From NCBI GenBank assembly GCA_003313425.1, contig NHZP01000023.1, forward strand, positions 744,001 through 808,000: a DNA stretch of 64,000 nucleotides. Reading direction: 5' to 3'. This DNA comes from Pseudopyrenochaeta lycopersici. Its lineage: Eukaryota; Ascomycota; Dothideomycetes; Pleosporales; Pseudopyrenochaetaceae. Both the position numbers and the translations under genes were made by a program. The notes beneath the pieces were generated by a model, which worked only from the letters and a program-made list of their open reading frames with translations, did no database searches and had not been told where the DNA came from. Below are positions 1 through 11,124 of the stretch, piece by piece (position 1 is the first letter of the stretch; each line of letters begins with the position of its first letter).

Positions 1-114
1 CGCCAGATGTGCTGATCCGGTCCGAGATGATCGGAGCGATGCTCGCAAAACGCAGGTATCCAAAAGAAGTTGGGTCGTTAATTGGGTGCAAAAAAGAAAA
101 GACGAAACGCAGGA

Positions 115-1234
115 TTAATCAATTTCCATTCGGTTCGAAGGCGCAGGTCCACTCAAGGATGGCATTTCTGTGTTGTAATGCTTATCGGTCTCTACTATCT
201 TGCTGTTTACGTGTGGCTTGAGGCCCTTGTTGAAGTTGTGTGTGCATATGCATGCAATGATGATGGTGAAGACGAGGAGCAAAATGGTGAGGACGGCGAA
301 TGCAGTCAAAGACTTGCGCGCTGGCTTGTAATCTTCCTGGCGGACGGCTCCGGCAACGTACATTCGGATGAGTTTGAAGAGGAAGTAAGCCAGTGCGACG
401 AAGTAGACGAAGATGATGATGATCATGCCCACAACAGACTCGCGGCGAACCCACCAGGCAGCGGCGAAAAGCAGGAAGAAGGTGATGACGAGTGCGACAG
501 CGGTAAGGGCGAGTTCGAGTTTTTTGGTGTTCTCGACAACAACAAGGAATTGGACGGTAAAAGCCAGGAAGAAGAAGAAGTCGAATTTCAACAGAGCGAT
601 GTAAATCTAAATGTCCAGTTAGCGTCGGGTTGATGATGGTGATGAGAAGAGGAACAGTACCTGGTAGGTCAGATAGCGCTTCTTGAGCCGGGTATCGGCA
701 CTAATGCGCTTGTAGATGGTCCAGGCGAACTCATCATACAGCTTCCAGGCTTCAAAAGCGAAGAAAACGGTCGCAACAGCCATGAGAATGGGTAGGGCGA
801 TGAGCATGGGCTTGACGTTTTCCCAGAAGTCCTTGGGGATGAAGGCGGCGGCATTCAGGACGTCGGCAGCATCCTTGATCTGGTCAAACTGGATGGCGGC
901 ATAGACGAGGATGCCGACATTGTACATGACGAGTCCAATGACCTGAATGGTGTTCTTGAGGCGCAGGGCATCCCAGACAAGGAACAGCTGGTAGATGTAG
1001 CCGAACATGAAGACGGCGAGGTATGTGGGTATGGTGCGGGTCTCGTTCTTGACCTCGGATTCAAAGTGCAATTGGCTTTGGAATTTACCAAAGACATATC
1101 TGGGCGGTGGTTAGCACAGGAGGATTGCGAACAATGGATTCGTCGACATACGACTCGAGGGCCAGCGCAATGACGGCCTGGCCAATGGCCGTCAGCATGA
1201 AGGCCCATGTCCACCTGGTGTTGGGGATGTACAT
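115..1234 (-). CDS. UPF0658-type Golgi membrane protein
   Basis: Polytopic membrane protein of the fungal UPF0658 family, annotated as Golgi-located; its molecular role is unknown. Coding exons on the minus strand are 1234-1152, 1099-661 and 606-115. The introns (1100-1151 and 607-660) have GT..AG ends, and the first contains a CTAAC branch site. The product is 337 residues with about seven hydrophobic segments. Family-like stretches include ALESYVFGKF, a QLFLVWDALRLKNTIQVIG segment, KLYDEFAWTIYK and HNFNKGLKPH near the C-terminus. The start chosen is the only in-frame ATG upstream of the first helix (MYIPNTRW). The frame stays open to about 1672 with a Pro/Tyr-rich sequence that could be a true N-terminus reached from an unseen upstream exon, so the 5' end is uncertain. 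It is divergent from the PP4R2 gene. Confidence 0.85.
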
Positions 1235-2368
1235 CCTGGGAGCGCGTCGCACGGGCGGGGGGAGTGTGGTTGGGAAGCCTTCGCGGTGGTGGTAGCCCCC
1301 AGGCTGGGTGTCGAAGGTGGGCGCCTGCTGGTGCTGGAACGAGGGCTGGTAGCTGGTGTTTGCGTAGGGCGGATAGGTGCGATCGAGGGGTGGACCTCCC
1401 AGGAGGGATGCTCGGGCCTCGTGGTGAGAAATTTTGGCAGAGATATCAGCCGCGAAAGGCGGCTGTAGCTGGGGATATGGAGCGTCTTGTAGGTGTGTAG
1501 GAGCAGTCACGGGGGTGGGCAGGGTGCGACCTGTGGGAGCAGTCGTGTGGGCAAGCGCAGGGCTGGAGGCACAGCTGAGACGGGGTGAAGCAGATGGACA
1601 GCTGGGAACAATGCTTGTGTGTTTGGCGGCTCGCTGGAAGCGGACAAGTCGGTTGAGTCGGGGGGTGTGCACCTGGGCTTGAGTGGTTGCGCTGTGCTGA
1701 AACTAGACGTGTCTTGGCCGAGCGGAGGTGCCGAGCGTGCAGTAGGGGAGATGTGCGGCGGGTGGGATAGGCAATATAAAGCGAAGAGAGGCTTTGATGA
1801 GTCGTGTCGACAGCAGCGAGCGGCAGGAACGGCGGGCAGGGAGAGCAGGACGGCCAGGAAGGAAGAGAGCGCGGGTGCTGATGTACGAAAGTAGCGCTGC
1901 TAGCCCCCCGGGCGGTGGATGCGACAGAAAGGGCTGAAAGGGTCGTGTTGCTCGGTGGGACCCCACGGCGCGCAGCTGTCGGCGAGGCACGCAGGCACGC
2001 GACAGAAGATGGCTCAAGAATGCGCATTCACGCCCGCTCGACGATTATGCGCTGGCAGGGCGGTCTGGAGGCACCGAACTTTGAATATTTGCTGTGCGCC
2101 GCGCTGCTTTTCAGCTCAATCGAGGAAGCCATGGCACTGCGAGGCCCCTCGATCGGGCATCGTTCGCAAGCCCACTCAGCCCCGGCCGCACCCACAGCAC
2201 CGCCCACTCAGCTCCCTGCGCCCGCGCCTCATTGGCCAGCCTCGGGTAATTATATCTCTGTGGCGCCCAGCCCCCGTCTGCACTGCTGTGGCGCAGGCGC
2301 ACCTCGCGTTTCGCATGTGGAGCGCCTGCTACACCGCGACAAGCCTTGGAACGACACCATTGACAGAC
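1235..2368. promoter_or_regulatory. Divergent promoter region, UPF0658 / PP4R2 genes
   Basis: GC-rich spacer between the start codons of two divergent genes. A TATA-like AT stretch lies at 1771-1780 (TTTATATT on the minus strand), in the sense expected for the minus-strand gene. Between 1235 and about 2024 the minus strand contains no ATG, so this stretch is either a long leader or an N-terminal extension of the Golgi protein. Other open frames here show no recognisable protein. Confidence 0.4.
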
Positions 2369-3788
2369 ATGACGTCCGGTACGCCTCCAGGGCCCCTCTG
2401 CCCCCCGACGTCACCTGCTAATCCCGAGCAGCAGAAGCCATCCTGCACAAGGCCGTCGACGACGGCGAGCTCGACTCGTACGTGCCTCCCCCAATCTACC
2501 TGCAACACCTGCTGATGCCGGCTTTACAGCGCAGAGTGGCCCAGGACGCTGCAATATATCCTCGACCGCTTGGATGAGGTCAGACATGCGTCCCAGCTGC
2601 CATTGAGCCCTCTGACGTCGCGTGAAGAACATCAACAGCTTCCCCAGACCCCCCGCAGACTCCACCCCGCCAGCAAACACCGAGCTGCCTTCGCGGCCCC
2701 AGACCTCAAATGCCATATCCAGTCAAGAATCGCATGCCACCGACAAGGAAAATGCACCGCCTGCCACCCCGCCACGCCCCCCCGTCCCCGCCTTCTCCGC
2801 TCCTCCAGGACCCCAGAGCGTCCCCCAAGACATCACAGCCTTCTACTCGTCAATACGAACCACACTCGCTAAGAACTTTGCAAAACACCCTCCCCACACC
2901 GTCCAGCGCCTAGCAGAACTCGTCCTCGAGCCTAAGAAGCGCTACAACTATCTTCCCCCATACCTCCGCGCCCTCGACCGCGTCGTCTCCGTCTCATCCC
3001 CACTCACAATCTTCCCGCTTCCACAAGCTGTCCTGCCCACTGCTGGCGGCCTCCTCAATGGCACGACTTCCACCCTTCCCTCGCAGACTTCCACGCTCGG
3101 CTCCGATGAGTCGCTCGGCGGTGCTTTGCTCACACCTATTCCCTGGCTGCAGAATCGTGGACAGAGTGAGTTGATATCAGAGCACACCGAGATGGTGGAT
3201 GGGCCGAATGGCGCAGGCAGAATCGAAACTGTGACCGTAGGCATGCTGACTGGAGGCCAACGGCCAGATGCACCTGCCTCGGGCCAAGTTGCCCAAATCG
3301 CCTCCTCCCACCCAGAGGGTGAGACGCTACCTTCCACGGGAGCTATTACCCAAGGCGAACTCCTACGCCAGGAACAGGAGGCCGGCATAGTACTCAACAA
3401 CCCTCACTCCCTAACCACGAGCCCGACGCGCACCACTTTTGGCGAAACCGAGGGCGCGGCTACCATCATCGACACCGTCGAAGGAGAAGAGGAGGTCCCG
3501 CATGCAAGAGGCCCTGAGGTTATCGGCCTGGAAGATACAGGCCCGCAGAAACAAGGTGGCGGTCTCGATATTGAGGGTGCAATCGGCAGACCGAGTATTG
3601 ATCGAGCGAGCAAGAGTCCGGGACCCGCTGCGCCTGCTGAACCAGCAGCGAAAGATGAAGACATGAAAGACAGCAGCGAGAAGAGCGAGCCAGCCGCGTC
3701 AACTGAAAAGGCGGTAACAAGAGGAGACACGACAGCCAAAGAAGCGGCAAAGGGGGAGAAAGATGTCGACATGAAATCAGATGATTAG
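2369..3788 (+). CDS. psy4: PP4 regulatory subunit R2 (PPP4R2/Psy4 family)
   Basis: Regulatory subunit of the PP4 serine/threonine phosphatase, a family acting in DNA-damage checkpoint recovery. Exons are 2369-2378, 2432-2477, 2530-2578 and 2628-3788; three introns of 49-53 bp all join in frame. The spliced N-terminus reads MTSAEAILHKAVDDGELDS, then AEWPRTLQYILDRLDE and NINSFPRPP, the helical start typical of PPP4R2. The conserved core continues with KRYNYLPPYLRALDRVVSVSS, about 150 residues in. The remaining 60 percent is low-complexity, acidic and Ser/Pro/Glu-rich, ending in a Lys/Asp-rich tail, as usual for this family. The 10-nt first coding exon is inferred from the GTACGC donor and GAGCAG acceptor; an ORF scan alone would start at a GTG in exon 4 and miss about 35 residues. 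Product about 421 residues. Confidence 0.85.
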
Positions 3789-4510
3789 ATCTCGTTGACT
3801 ATCAAGGCGCTGACGTGTGGGGAGAATATGGAAGTCATGACAGCGTATCAGAACGCACCTCCTTAAAAGATTTTTGGCATTGCCAGTCAGCTCAAGTGAA
3901 ATGACCGGCCGTAGCTTTGATACGGTATATTGCAAGGCGATAGGCGATTATGGCGTTTAGAGTTGATATCAAGTTACATACCATAGAAATGAAGTAGTCT
4001 TTAACGAGTAAGTCTTCAACGAGTAAGACTTATGTTTTCCAATGACTTGTATTCATCCATATCGTATTCTAGTACTACATGCCACCAACACGACCCCCGT
4101 CGAAGCATTTTTTTGTGAAAATTCAATACAGGAACAATATCGACCACTCCATTCTGTGTTGTCAATCCAAGATATGGAGCCTCGAACGTCTCACAAATCT
4201 GAGGCATGGCAAAGCACACGTACACATTGGACACCTCACCAACACATACAATTTCTTGTAGGCACAAGAGTAAAGTCCTTCTCGGGGTATTGAGACAAAT
4301 TTCCTGTACACATTGGTTATTCTGGCCCTCGCTTAGATGCATACTCACAGACCCTTGGCTGATGTAGCTGGCTATTGTCGTTGAGAGTGCTAAGAACGCA
4401 GTACGCATGTGAGCTAAGACTAGCTGGTGATAGGTTGTGTATACGCTAGGTACAGTATACAAACTGAGCAACGTCTAGCCCTGGTCGTTTCCAGTTGCTG
4501 ATACACGCTG
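3789..4510. other. Intergenic, convergent gene ends
   Basis: AT-rich spacer between two convergent genes. It holds a 15-bp unit repeated twice at 3997-4026 with one mismatch (core AACGAGTAAG). A 151-codon minus-strand frame at 4016-4471 has no recognisable features and is not called. Confidence 0.4.
3997..4026. repeat. Two-copy 15-bp tandem repeat
   Basis: Two adjacent 15-bp copies (3997-4011 and 4012-4026) differ at one position (T/C). The array lies in the spacer downstream of the PP4R2 gene and has no evident function. Confidence 0.6.
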
Positions 4511-7500
4511 TTACAACTCTCTGTGCTGCACGGCAGACTCGTAGTGGCTGCGGCATGCCCGTGTGGTAGGATGCTGTGCACCAAGAACCTTCACGTACCC
4601 ATCGTGCGCACGCTGATACAGTTCAAGTGCAGCAGGATAGTTCTGTTGTCGATGAAAGAGGAAGGCTAGATGGTATACGCTGGTGAGCGTGTGAGGATGC
4701 TCGGGCCCAAGCACCTTCCCATATCCTAACAGTGCTCGTTGATGCATTGCTTCTGCCTCTTTGTACTTGCCCTGCCTCTCTAACACTGACCCAAGCTTGC
4801 TGACGCTGGTGAGCGTGTCAGGATGCTCAGACCCAAGCACCTTCTCTGATCCTTCTAGATCTCGTCGATGCATTGCTTCTGCCTCTCCGTACTTGCCCTG
4901 ACTCTCTAACACTGACCCAAGGTAGCTGACGCTGGTGAGCGTGTCAGGATGCTCGGGCCCAAGCACGTCTTCTCTTATATCTGTTGACATCCGGACAAAA
5001 TCCTCCGCCACTTTGTAATCACCCCTTAGCAGCAGGTACCATGCTGCCCTAAGAGCATTGCTTGCTTGGTTCAGTAAATCCTCCTCGTCGTCCGTTCTAT
5101 GGCTAATGATCTCTTTCAAGTGGGGAAGAAGCATTTTGCAGTCCTCCTAAGTGTCATAGTCTCCACTTGGAAATACCGCACTCAGCGCCCGTATCGACTC
5201 TTTCATCCACTTACATAGCTCCTTCTCCGCCTCGAGCCACGTCCTCATCGACAGTTGCACTAGCCGGTGCATCTCCAATGTCTCATCCCCGATCTCGGTC
5301 CTCACGAGGGAGAAGCTGAGCAGTGGCGCTAGAGCATCGTCAAAGTCTAGCTTGCTGGCGCCGGCCTGGAGCAGCCGTCTCGGGATGCCCTGCTTGTCGA
5401 ACATGCTCATCAGCGCCAGCAAATCAGCAGCCGACGGCTCCTTCTTCTGGATGTGCCTGAACGAGATTTGCCATGTCGCGATCACTGCATGCCGGATGGT
5501 ATGATCTCGCCGGATGTCTTTCCACTCCTTCTTGCCAAGTAAATACACCTGATTACCCTTGCTCTCGCGGAACAGCTCAAGGTAGGAGGATATGGTGGTT
5601 GTAGGTGCCCTTGTTTTGATGTATGCCGCAGCGTGCGTGATGGCGAGAGGAATGCGCTCCAGTAGGCTGACAAGCGCTTTTGCGTCCGCTTGACCGGACT
5701 CTGCAAAGGGTACTCTGGTATGGAGCAGCGCCAATGCGTCTTCTTCCTCCATCGGCTCGACTTCGACGATGCTACCGTTTCCTCCCGCAAGATTGATCGC
5801 TGCGGTCTTGTTCCTCGACGTGATCAAGATCATTCCATTCGCCGTCTGGGGGAGGAAGCTTTCGAGCGGCCTGCTGTAGTCCGTCATGTCGGCCGTCTGC
5901 GAAGGGCCTGCAGCTATGTCTTCGTTATCAGCAAAGAAAACATCATCGTCATCGACATTGTCGAGTATCATTAACCACCGCCCATTCCTCCCCTCTGACA
6001 GCCAGGCATGGACTAGCTGCAAAACGTCCGCCTTTGGGTCTTCTTGACCGGGCAGTAGGACTTTGTCCGCAATGTCTCTATATCCTTGTCGAAACCTGGT
6101 GGCATTGCTCGCGTGGATCCAGACAACGAGAGTCTGTGGCTCCGCCTCTCGGATTCTATAAGCATACTCGATCGCAATCTGCGACTTCCTGACAAAAATA
6201 TCAGTGTTAATGTCTAGAAAATCTGTGCAAAAACTGACCCTACCCCCCCTAGCCCGACAAGAGCTACGCGGGTGTGTCTTTGCAAGGCTGTGCGATGCTC
6301 GCTAATCGCCGCAATCATGTCTTCCCGACCAACAAAGCAGTCATCCCTCGAAAAAGGGACTATGAACGCGGCTTCACTCGCTAGTCGAGGAATCGGCTAT
6401 AAGCGTCTATACTGCTATATCCAATAAGCGACAATTCTACGTACATGTAACATTCGCTACTCTTGTTACTTCCGCAACAGGAGTAGGTGGTATCTGCCGA
6501 CGTTCTAGCTCCTCCTGGACAAAAGCTTTCAAGACACCAGATATAGCACGATATCCTTGGTCGTCTTTGCTGTTGTATCTGGCCATCTGCCTGTGGTTCG
6601 CGTCGATGCTTTCAACAGTCTCTAGCGCTCGTGGAAGATCAAGTTTCGACGAGAAATCGTCCACCACCTGCCGCTGTCAGCGTTGTATCAACTCGTCTAT
6701 GGCTCACTATCCGTAGCTATAGAAAAGACACACCTTCTCGTCAAGTCCTTTCATGCCAGAAATGCCCCGTGCCTCTTGAAACGAATGGATCTTAATGTCT
6801 CCCTTGAACGCTATCGTCTTGAACTCCTCGTGAATGTTGTCTAGGACTTCATTGCTCACTTCTAATGTCTCGAGGATCTTCTTGTTCGAGTCTTGCAGGG
6901 CGAGGCGGGCAAGATTTGAGGCAATTTGGCCCCATCCTGCGTACGTGCTCCCTCGGTGCGGCGTGCCAAGAAAGATAATCAGTTTCGTCTGCTCGCGGAT
7001 CGTCTCTGATCGGCGAATAGCCTGTAGCAGTAACTCAGCAGAGTGCTCGTTGTAGCACAGACATTTGGCGTATTACATCTTTGACAATGATACCACCCAG
7101 ACTGTGCACCACGAACGCGATGGGTTTCTGTACACTGTTAGAGTCCCAACTCTACGCGGAAATAGCCCAGCACCATCCTACTTTGTTCCCGATTTCCCTC
7201 TCCAGCCTGACCGATAAGTCTCGTCCATGTTGAGAAATGCTATTCTTATTGTTGGCCTGGAAGAGGCCTCCAATGACGTCTGCATTATATCCATACGTCC
7301 ACACTTGGGCTTGAGGGACGTCCAACGCAAGATACCCTTCCGGCCAGAAAACCTTAGGCGATACGGGGTTGGAGGAGGCAGCTTGCGCTTGTTCTGTGTC
7401 TGTTGCTGAAGACCTGGCCGATTGTCTCTTGAATAACGACCTAAAGCCCTTAGATCTTTTGGTCGTATCGTTGCTGCAGTCGCTTGCGCTCACGGCCTCC

Positions 7501-7673
7501 GTCTCCCAAGTTCCTCGAGGATGTCCTCGAAGACCGTGGATGAATATTACACTGCAGGTCGTTAGTAGGGTGCAGTAATGCTTGGGGACACGAGCTGACT
7601 TGAGGCTAATTTGGTTGTCGTTCTGCTCTTCGCCGGACAGCCTTGTGAAGCCGAGTCGATGCACGGATGCCAT
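4511..7673 (-). pseudogene. NLR (SesB-like hydrolase / NB-ARC / TPR) interrupted by in-frame TAG
   Basis: Fungal NOD-like receptor on the minus strand; the family acts in heterokaryon incompatibility and regulated cell death. Exons: 7673-7600, 7551-7182, 7127-7077, 7021-6734, 6667-6445, 6380-6239, 6188-4511; all joins keep frame. Domains in order: SesB-like alpha/beta hydrolase (NVIFIHGLRGHPRGTW near residue 25, nucleophile elbow HSLGG with Ser157, LGTPHRG); a linker (GISGMKGLDEKVVDDF); NB-ARC with P-loop GLGGVGKS at residues 378-385, Walker B MILDNVDD, a MILITSR motif and IPLAITHAAAYI; then kinesin-light-chain-type TPR repeats. An in-frame TAG at 5147-5149 ends the protein at about 729 residues. 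The same frame resumes at once with EDCKMLLPHLK and runs 211 codons through the TPRs. The stop sits where the family has Trp (Y-D-x-W-x-x-C-x-x-LLPH), so a TGG to TAG change is likely. A receptor without its ligand-binding TPRs might still be made. Intron 7022-7076 could instead hide a frameshift. Confidence 0.8.
4560..4985 (-). repeat. 126-bp near-identical TPR-coding repeats
   Basis: The 3' part of the NLR encodes four consecutive 42-residue TPR units (pattern LGPEHPDTLTSV...LGSVL..QGKY.EAEAMH.R). At DNA level the same stretch recurs with an exact 126-bp period: TGGTGAGCGTGT begins at 4681, 4807 and 4933. The two central copies are roughly 90 percent identical by eye, and the outer ones are more divergent. 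Confidence 0.85.
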
Positions 7674-9782
7674 GCGTGCCGCGGGTCCGAGAGCGCGTTA
7701 CTTCGTTTTCAGCAGATCGTAAGAGCGCAATTTGTAGTCTTTATCGAGTCTGCAGTGCATGCGCCTTCAGGAGAGGGAAGGCCATCATCACAGGTGCAGC
7801 CAGGTGTAGGTCGTAAGCTGCATCGAACCCAGCCTCATGCACGGCGGCTGTAGTTAGATATGCCGCTTACCGTCCGCGCTTGCGGCGCTTGCGCAAACGC
7901 TACAGTACCAATACACGCCGGGTCCATCCAGTATGTGGTTTACTAGTTTAGTACACGACTACCATGAAATCACTACTATTTCCGACGAATCGTATCGCAG
8001 AAGTGCAATAGTCGGATATTAGATAGTGTTTTTTTCAATTATCACCAACAGTGTCTTCCATGAGGATGGAACCAGCTCACTCAGCGGCACTTTTTAAGTT
8101 GATACAGCACAGTAACGAAGATAAATATCAATACTTTTACCCTCCATTCTTGATGCAAAACTGACCTGACGCATGCGATATGGAGCTAGCAGTATGGGCG
8201 GGCTTGAACTCGGCATAGTGGAGATAGTAGTGGGACGCGATATGACATTTTAAATCTTACGAACGGCCGCCTTGTCAATATCCCATCTCCATTGTAGAGA
8301 AGAGCAGGACTGTATCTCGTAAATATACCCCCTGTGCCGTCTATCTCATCATGCGTTTGCCAAACTGTGTGAAGTGGTACAGCTGAATTCATGCATTTGG
8401 TGCGGTGTAGCGAGCTGAGATTCTAAACGTTGAGAATGCTGCATGCATTATTTGGGTAGGTACAAAGCAAGGTAGAAATGCACGTATCTTATGCCGCTGG
8501 CATTTCGAATTTGTGGCATGGAACTGTAGCGAAAAACAAAGAGACGAAATTGAATTATGCTGTGATATAGAGTGTCTAGCAGACGAAGTTTGAAGAATCG
8601 CTGTGTTGACAAATCGCAAGAGAGAAGTTGGACAGGAGATTAAATTAATTCGAAACGGAGGAGATGTATATAGTTCAAAACCTACCATCAGTCTCATTTA
8701 CACGCGGTCGTTTAAGAATGTCCATCCAGTGTCTAAGACCAATAGATGCTTTCATAGATATCAATTCTAACATTCCACCCAATCAATAGACTGCGTAAAG
8801 GAGTCCCAGTAGACGCCTTTTGAATAGCCATACTTACCCGTTCATGCGATTGCCTGCTGGTCCTACAGTGATGGCAACGACAAAGCGAACACCACAGGGG
8901 GGTATTTTTGACAGTGGAAAATCGGTGATTGTATTGCTTTACATTGCAAGACCAACTTTGCGCACTTTTTGATGGTTGCTGACTGGTCTTATCTTGCACT
9001 CTAGATCCTAAAAAGCGGACTCATTGTGTCCGAGAATCGATGTAGTATGGTTATATTTCTGACTAGGAAGGATTCCTATATAGGATGGTGTTGAGAGAGA
9101 GCAAGTTTCTCTCTTGGTAATTGTTCATTACACCAGCTCTACATACAAGACGTATATGAACATGAATCTGCCAACACCACATTCCAGAAGCCATTATGAC
9201 TATGCGTTGAAATAACACCGCCTCGTTAGCAATGATGTTAATCCTCACGTGTCTCACCGACCATTGGAGATCAGACCAGGAGATGCCTTTGCTGATTATC
9301 TTCTCCCCATTCTATTCTGCTCCGAGGGAATCCCATGAGTATAGCGCTGATGCGTGCTCTTGCTGCATTCGTGAAGGCGGACCAAGAAGACTGTACAGCC
9401 GGCATGACTGCCAACAGCGCTTGCTCAGCCAGATCTTCAACCAGATCTTCTTCTTGTACGCCTTCTCAACTTTCCACCGTGATGCCAACTGCTGCATCCA
9501 TGGCGTATGATTCCACGGATGAATTGTCTGGAATGCTGATACGCCCAGATAATGGCCTGGATATGCACAGTCCGGGTTGGTGTGCATCGCCTGGTGTGTA
9601 TCAATGAGACGGTTTTTGTCATTCCTCAAAAGAACGACTGTACGAGAGCAGAACGGGCAATTGCTCTTGAAGCCGGGACCGAAACGCATCGCTGCGCATA
9701 GCACCTTCGCTCCGAAGAAGACCAAGCTATTCCACATCCCCTCAGCGTTATCAATACACTCACACCCAAAATATTATACCTA
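7674..9782. other. Gene-poor intergenic region
   Basis: About 2.1 kb upstream of the NLR and downstream of the RRM-like gene. It is AT-rich, many-stopped sequence without recognisable coding or element features, apart from the doubtful frame at 9312-9737 listed separately. Confidence 0.4.
9312..9737 (-). CDS. Doubtful small hypothetical protein
   Basis: A 141-codon ATG-started open frame on the minus strand, 45 bp downstream of the stop of the RRM-like gene. It has a Cys/His-bearing stretch (FKSNCPFCSRTVVLL, later DTHQAMHTNPDC) that could bind metal, followed by a Trp- and Lys-rich tail. I recognise no family. It may be the 3' UTR of the upstream gene or a chance frame. Confidence 0.25.
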   Translation of the reverse strand: MWNSLVFFGAKVLCAAMRFGPGFKSNCPFCSRTVVLLRNDKNRLIDTHQAMHTNPDCAYPGHYLGVSAFQTIHPWNHTPWMQQLASRWKVEKAYKKKIWLKIWLSKRCWQSCRLYSLLGPPSRMQQEHASALYSWDSLGAE

Positions 9783-10639
9783 TCACAAACCCTTCCTCTC
9801 CCGGAACGCCCTCTCCGCCTCCCCATCCCCCGCCATCCCCCTCAGCGACGGCATGCGCTCCTCGACATACTCGCTCATAACCTTCAGCACGCGATTCGGA
9901 GTACGGTGCGCATTCGGCGGCCGCTTGCTGACGTCGCTGAGCCCAATGTGGGGCACCTGTTTGGCGAGGTCCTGCTGCGCCATGGACTTCATGGGCGTGA
10001 ATTGCTTCCAGTAGGGCTGGCGCTCGATGTAGTCTTGGTGCACGGCGCGGCTGCGGTCGACGGTTACTTGGAACCATTTTGTCCATTTGTTGGTGGGTGG
10101 GGAGGCGGGCGGGTCGAAGGGGAGGGGGGGTTGGGCGGGGGTGGGGGGAGAGGTGGTAGTTGTTGTGGTCGAAGGGAGGGTTCGGGTTATGAGTTGTGAG
10201 GGACGGAGGATGTCGTCTATGTCGTCTTTTGCGGGGGTTTGGGGAAGATTCGGTGCATCGTCCTCGTCTTCTTCGTGGGATTGTGTGGGCTCGGGGTCGT
10301 TGTTTATGGCTTTCTCGAGGGCGAAGCGGATAGGTGAGGCGTCGAGGGCTTGCTGTGCCGCATGCTCGTCGCGAAAGATGGCGAGCGCGACATTGTCTGC
10401 TGGGCTTTGGTATTCATACTGCACACACTCAGAATCAGCAATTGAGCGCCTTTAGAAATGTCTAAGCTCGACGTCAAGCTTCGTGATGTGGGAGCACAAA
10501 CCCGCAGATACTTGAAGGTACTAAGCTCACCAAACCGCTGCAACACTCGAAATATCTCCCGGCTCTCTGATAGATTGGCTGGTCGCGGCACAATCCGTAG
10601 ATGAACGGACCGTGGAGCCAGGGCCCGTCGGACGGACAT
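9783..10639 (-). CDS. RRM-like, probably mitochondrial protein
   Basis: Two exons on the minus strand, 10639-10502 and 10418-9783, joined across an 83-bp intron (GTTTGT..GCAG) in phase 0, giving about 257 residues. The N-terminus MSVRRALAPRSVHLRIVPR is basic and Ser/Arg-rich, like a mitochondrial import signal. Residues about 12-80 show an RRM-like order of strands and helices (VHLRIVPRP, ESREIFRVLQRFGE, VALAIFRDEHAAQQAL). A Thr/Pro-rich linker follows, then a conserved-looking C-terminal part (TNKWTKWFQVTVDRSR, QPYWKQFTPMKSMAQQDLAK). A role in mitochondrial RNA or ribosome biology is inference from fold and targeting; I cannot name the family. The splice join is what exposes the fold, since either ORF alone lacks half of it. 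Confidence 0.7.
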
Positions 10640-11124
10640 TGCGGCTGTCGTGCTGTCGTTTGGGTAAGACGGGTGAAGCTGTCCCAAGACATGCATGCAG
10701 CAAAAGTCCGAAGTGGGTCACCAAATTTACCGGAGCTGGGGGTCGCAGTGATGCGCATCACGTGGAAGGACGATGCCGCATCGCTGGGTCGCAGATCGAT
10801 AACACGGCGATAAGATATGGGATTCATGGGGAAGATTGTGTCACAGGGTGGTATTGACGACTACACAATAAATAGTGGTGGCGACAGCCCTCTGCCGCCT
10901 CCAGATTCCCAAACTCCAGGCTCAACCCGAAGGGAGCTCTCCGCAGTAATGAACATTAGCGGCCCAGTAGAAGATAATATATGCCGTGGACCCAGTGTCC
11001 CAGTTAGAAAATGTGTCCGAATTTTTGCCCACCAGCTCCCAGCGCAAGCTCAAGTGGTATAGTGCGCCAGAACAGCAACCCAAAACGCCGTCGCAATGCA
11101 TGAATAAAGCGGTCCAACTAGAAA
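10640..11124. other. Intergenic: promoter of the RRM-like gene
   Basis: Spacer of 485 bp between the start of the RRM-like gene and the 3' end of the next minus-strand gene. Nothing else is recognised in it. Confidence 0.35.

Noticed and set aside
82..633. 183-codon plus-strand frame
   Set aside because: It is the antisense of the UPF0658 coding exon, acidic because the sense strand encodes hydrophobic residues.
1915..2515. Two long overlapping plus-strand frames upstream of PP4R2
   Set aside because: They are GC-rich chance frames that read through the PP4R2 introns; the spliced model explains the conserved residues better.
4016..4471. 151-codon minus-strand frame downstream of the NLR
   Set aside because: Low-complexity translation, no motif, and it lies in AT-rich spacer.
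5147..5216. Splicing out the NLR stop using the GTAAGT at about 5214 and CTTAG at 5147
   Set aside because: The join is out of phase and makes TGA; it would also remove conserved residues before the LLPH motif.
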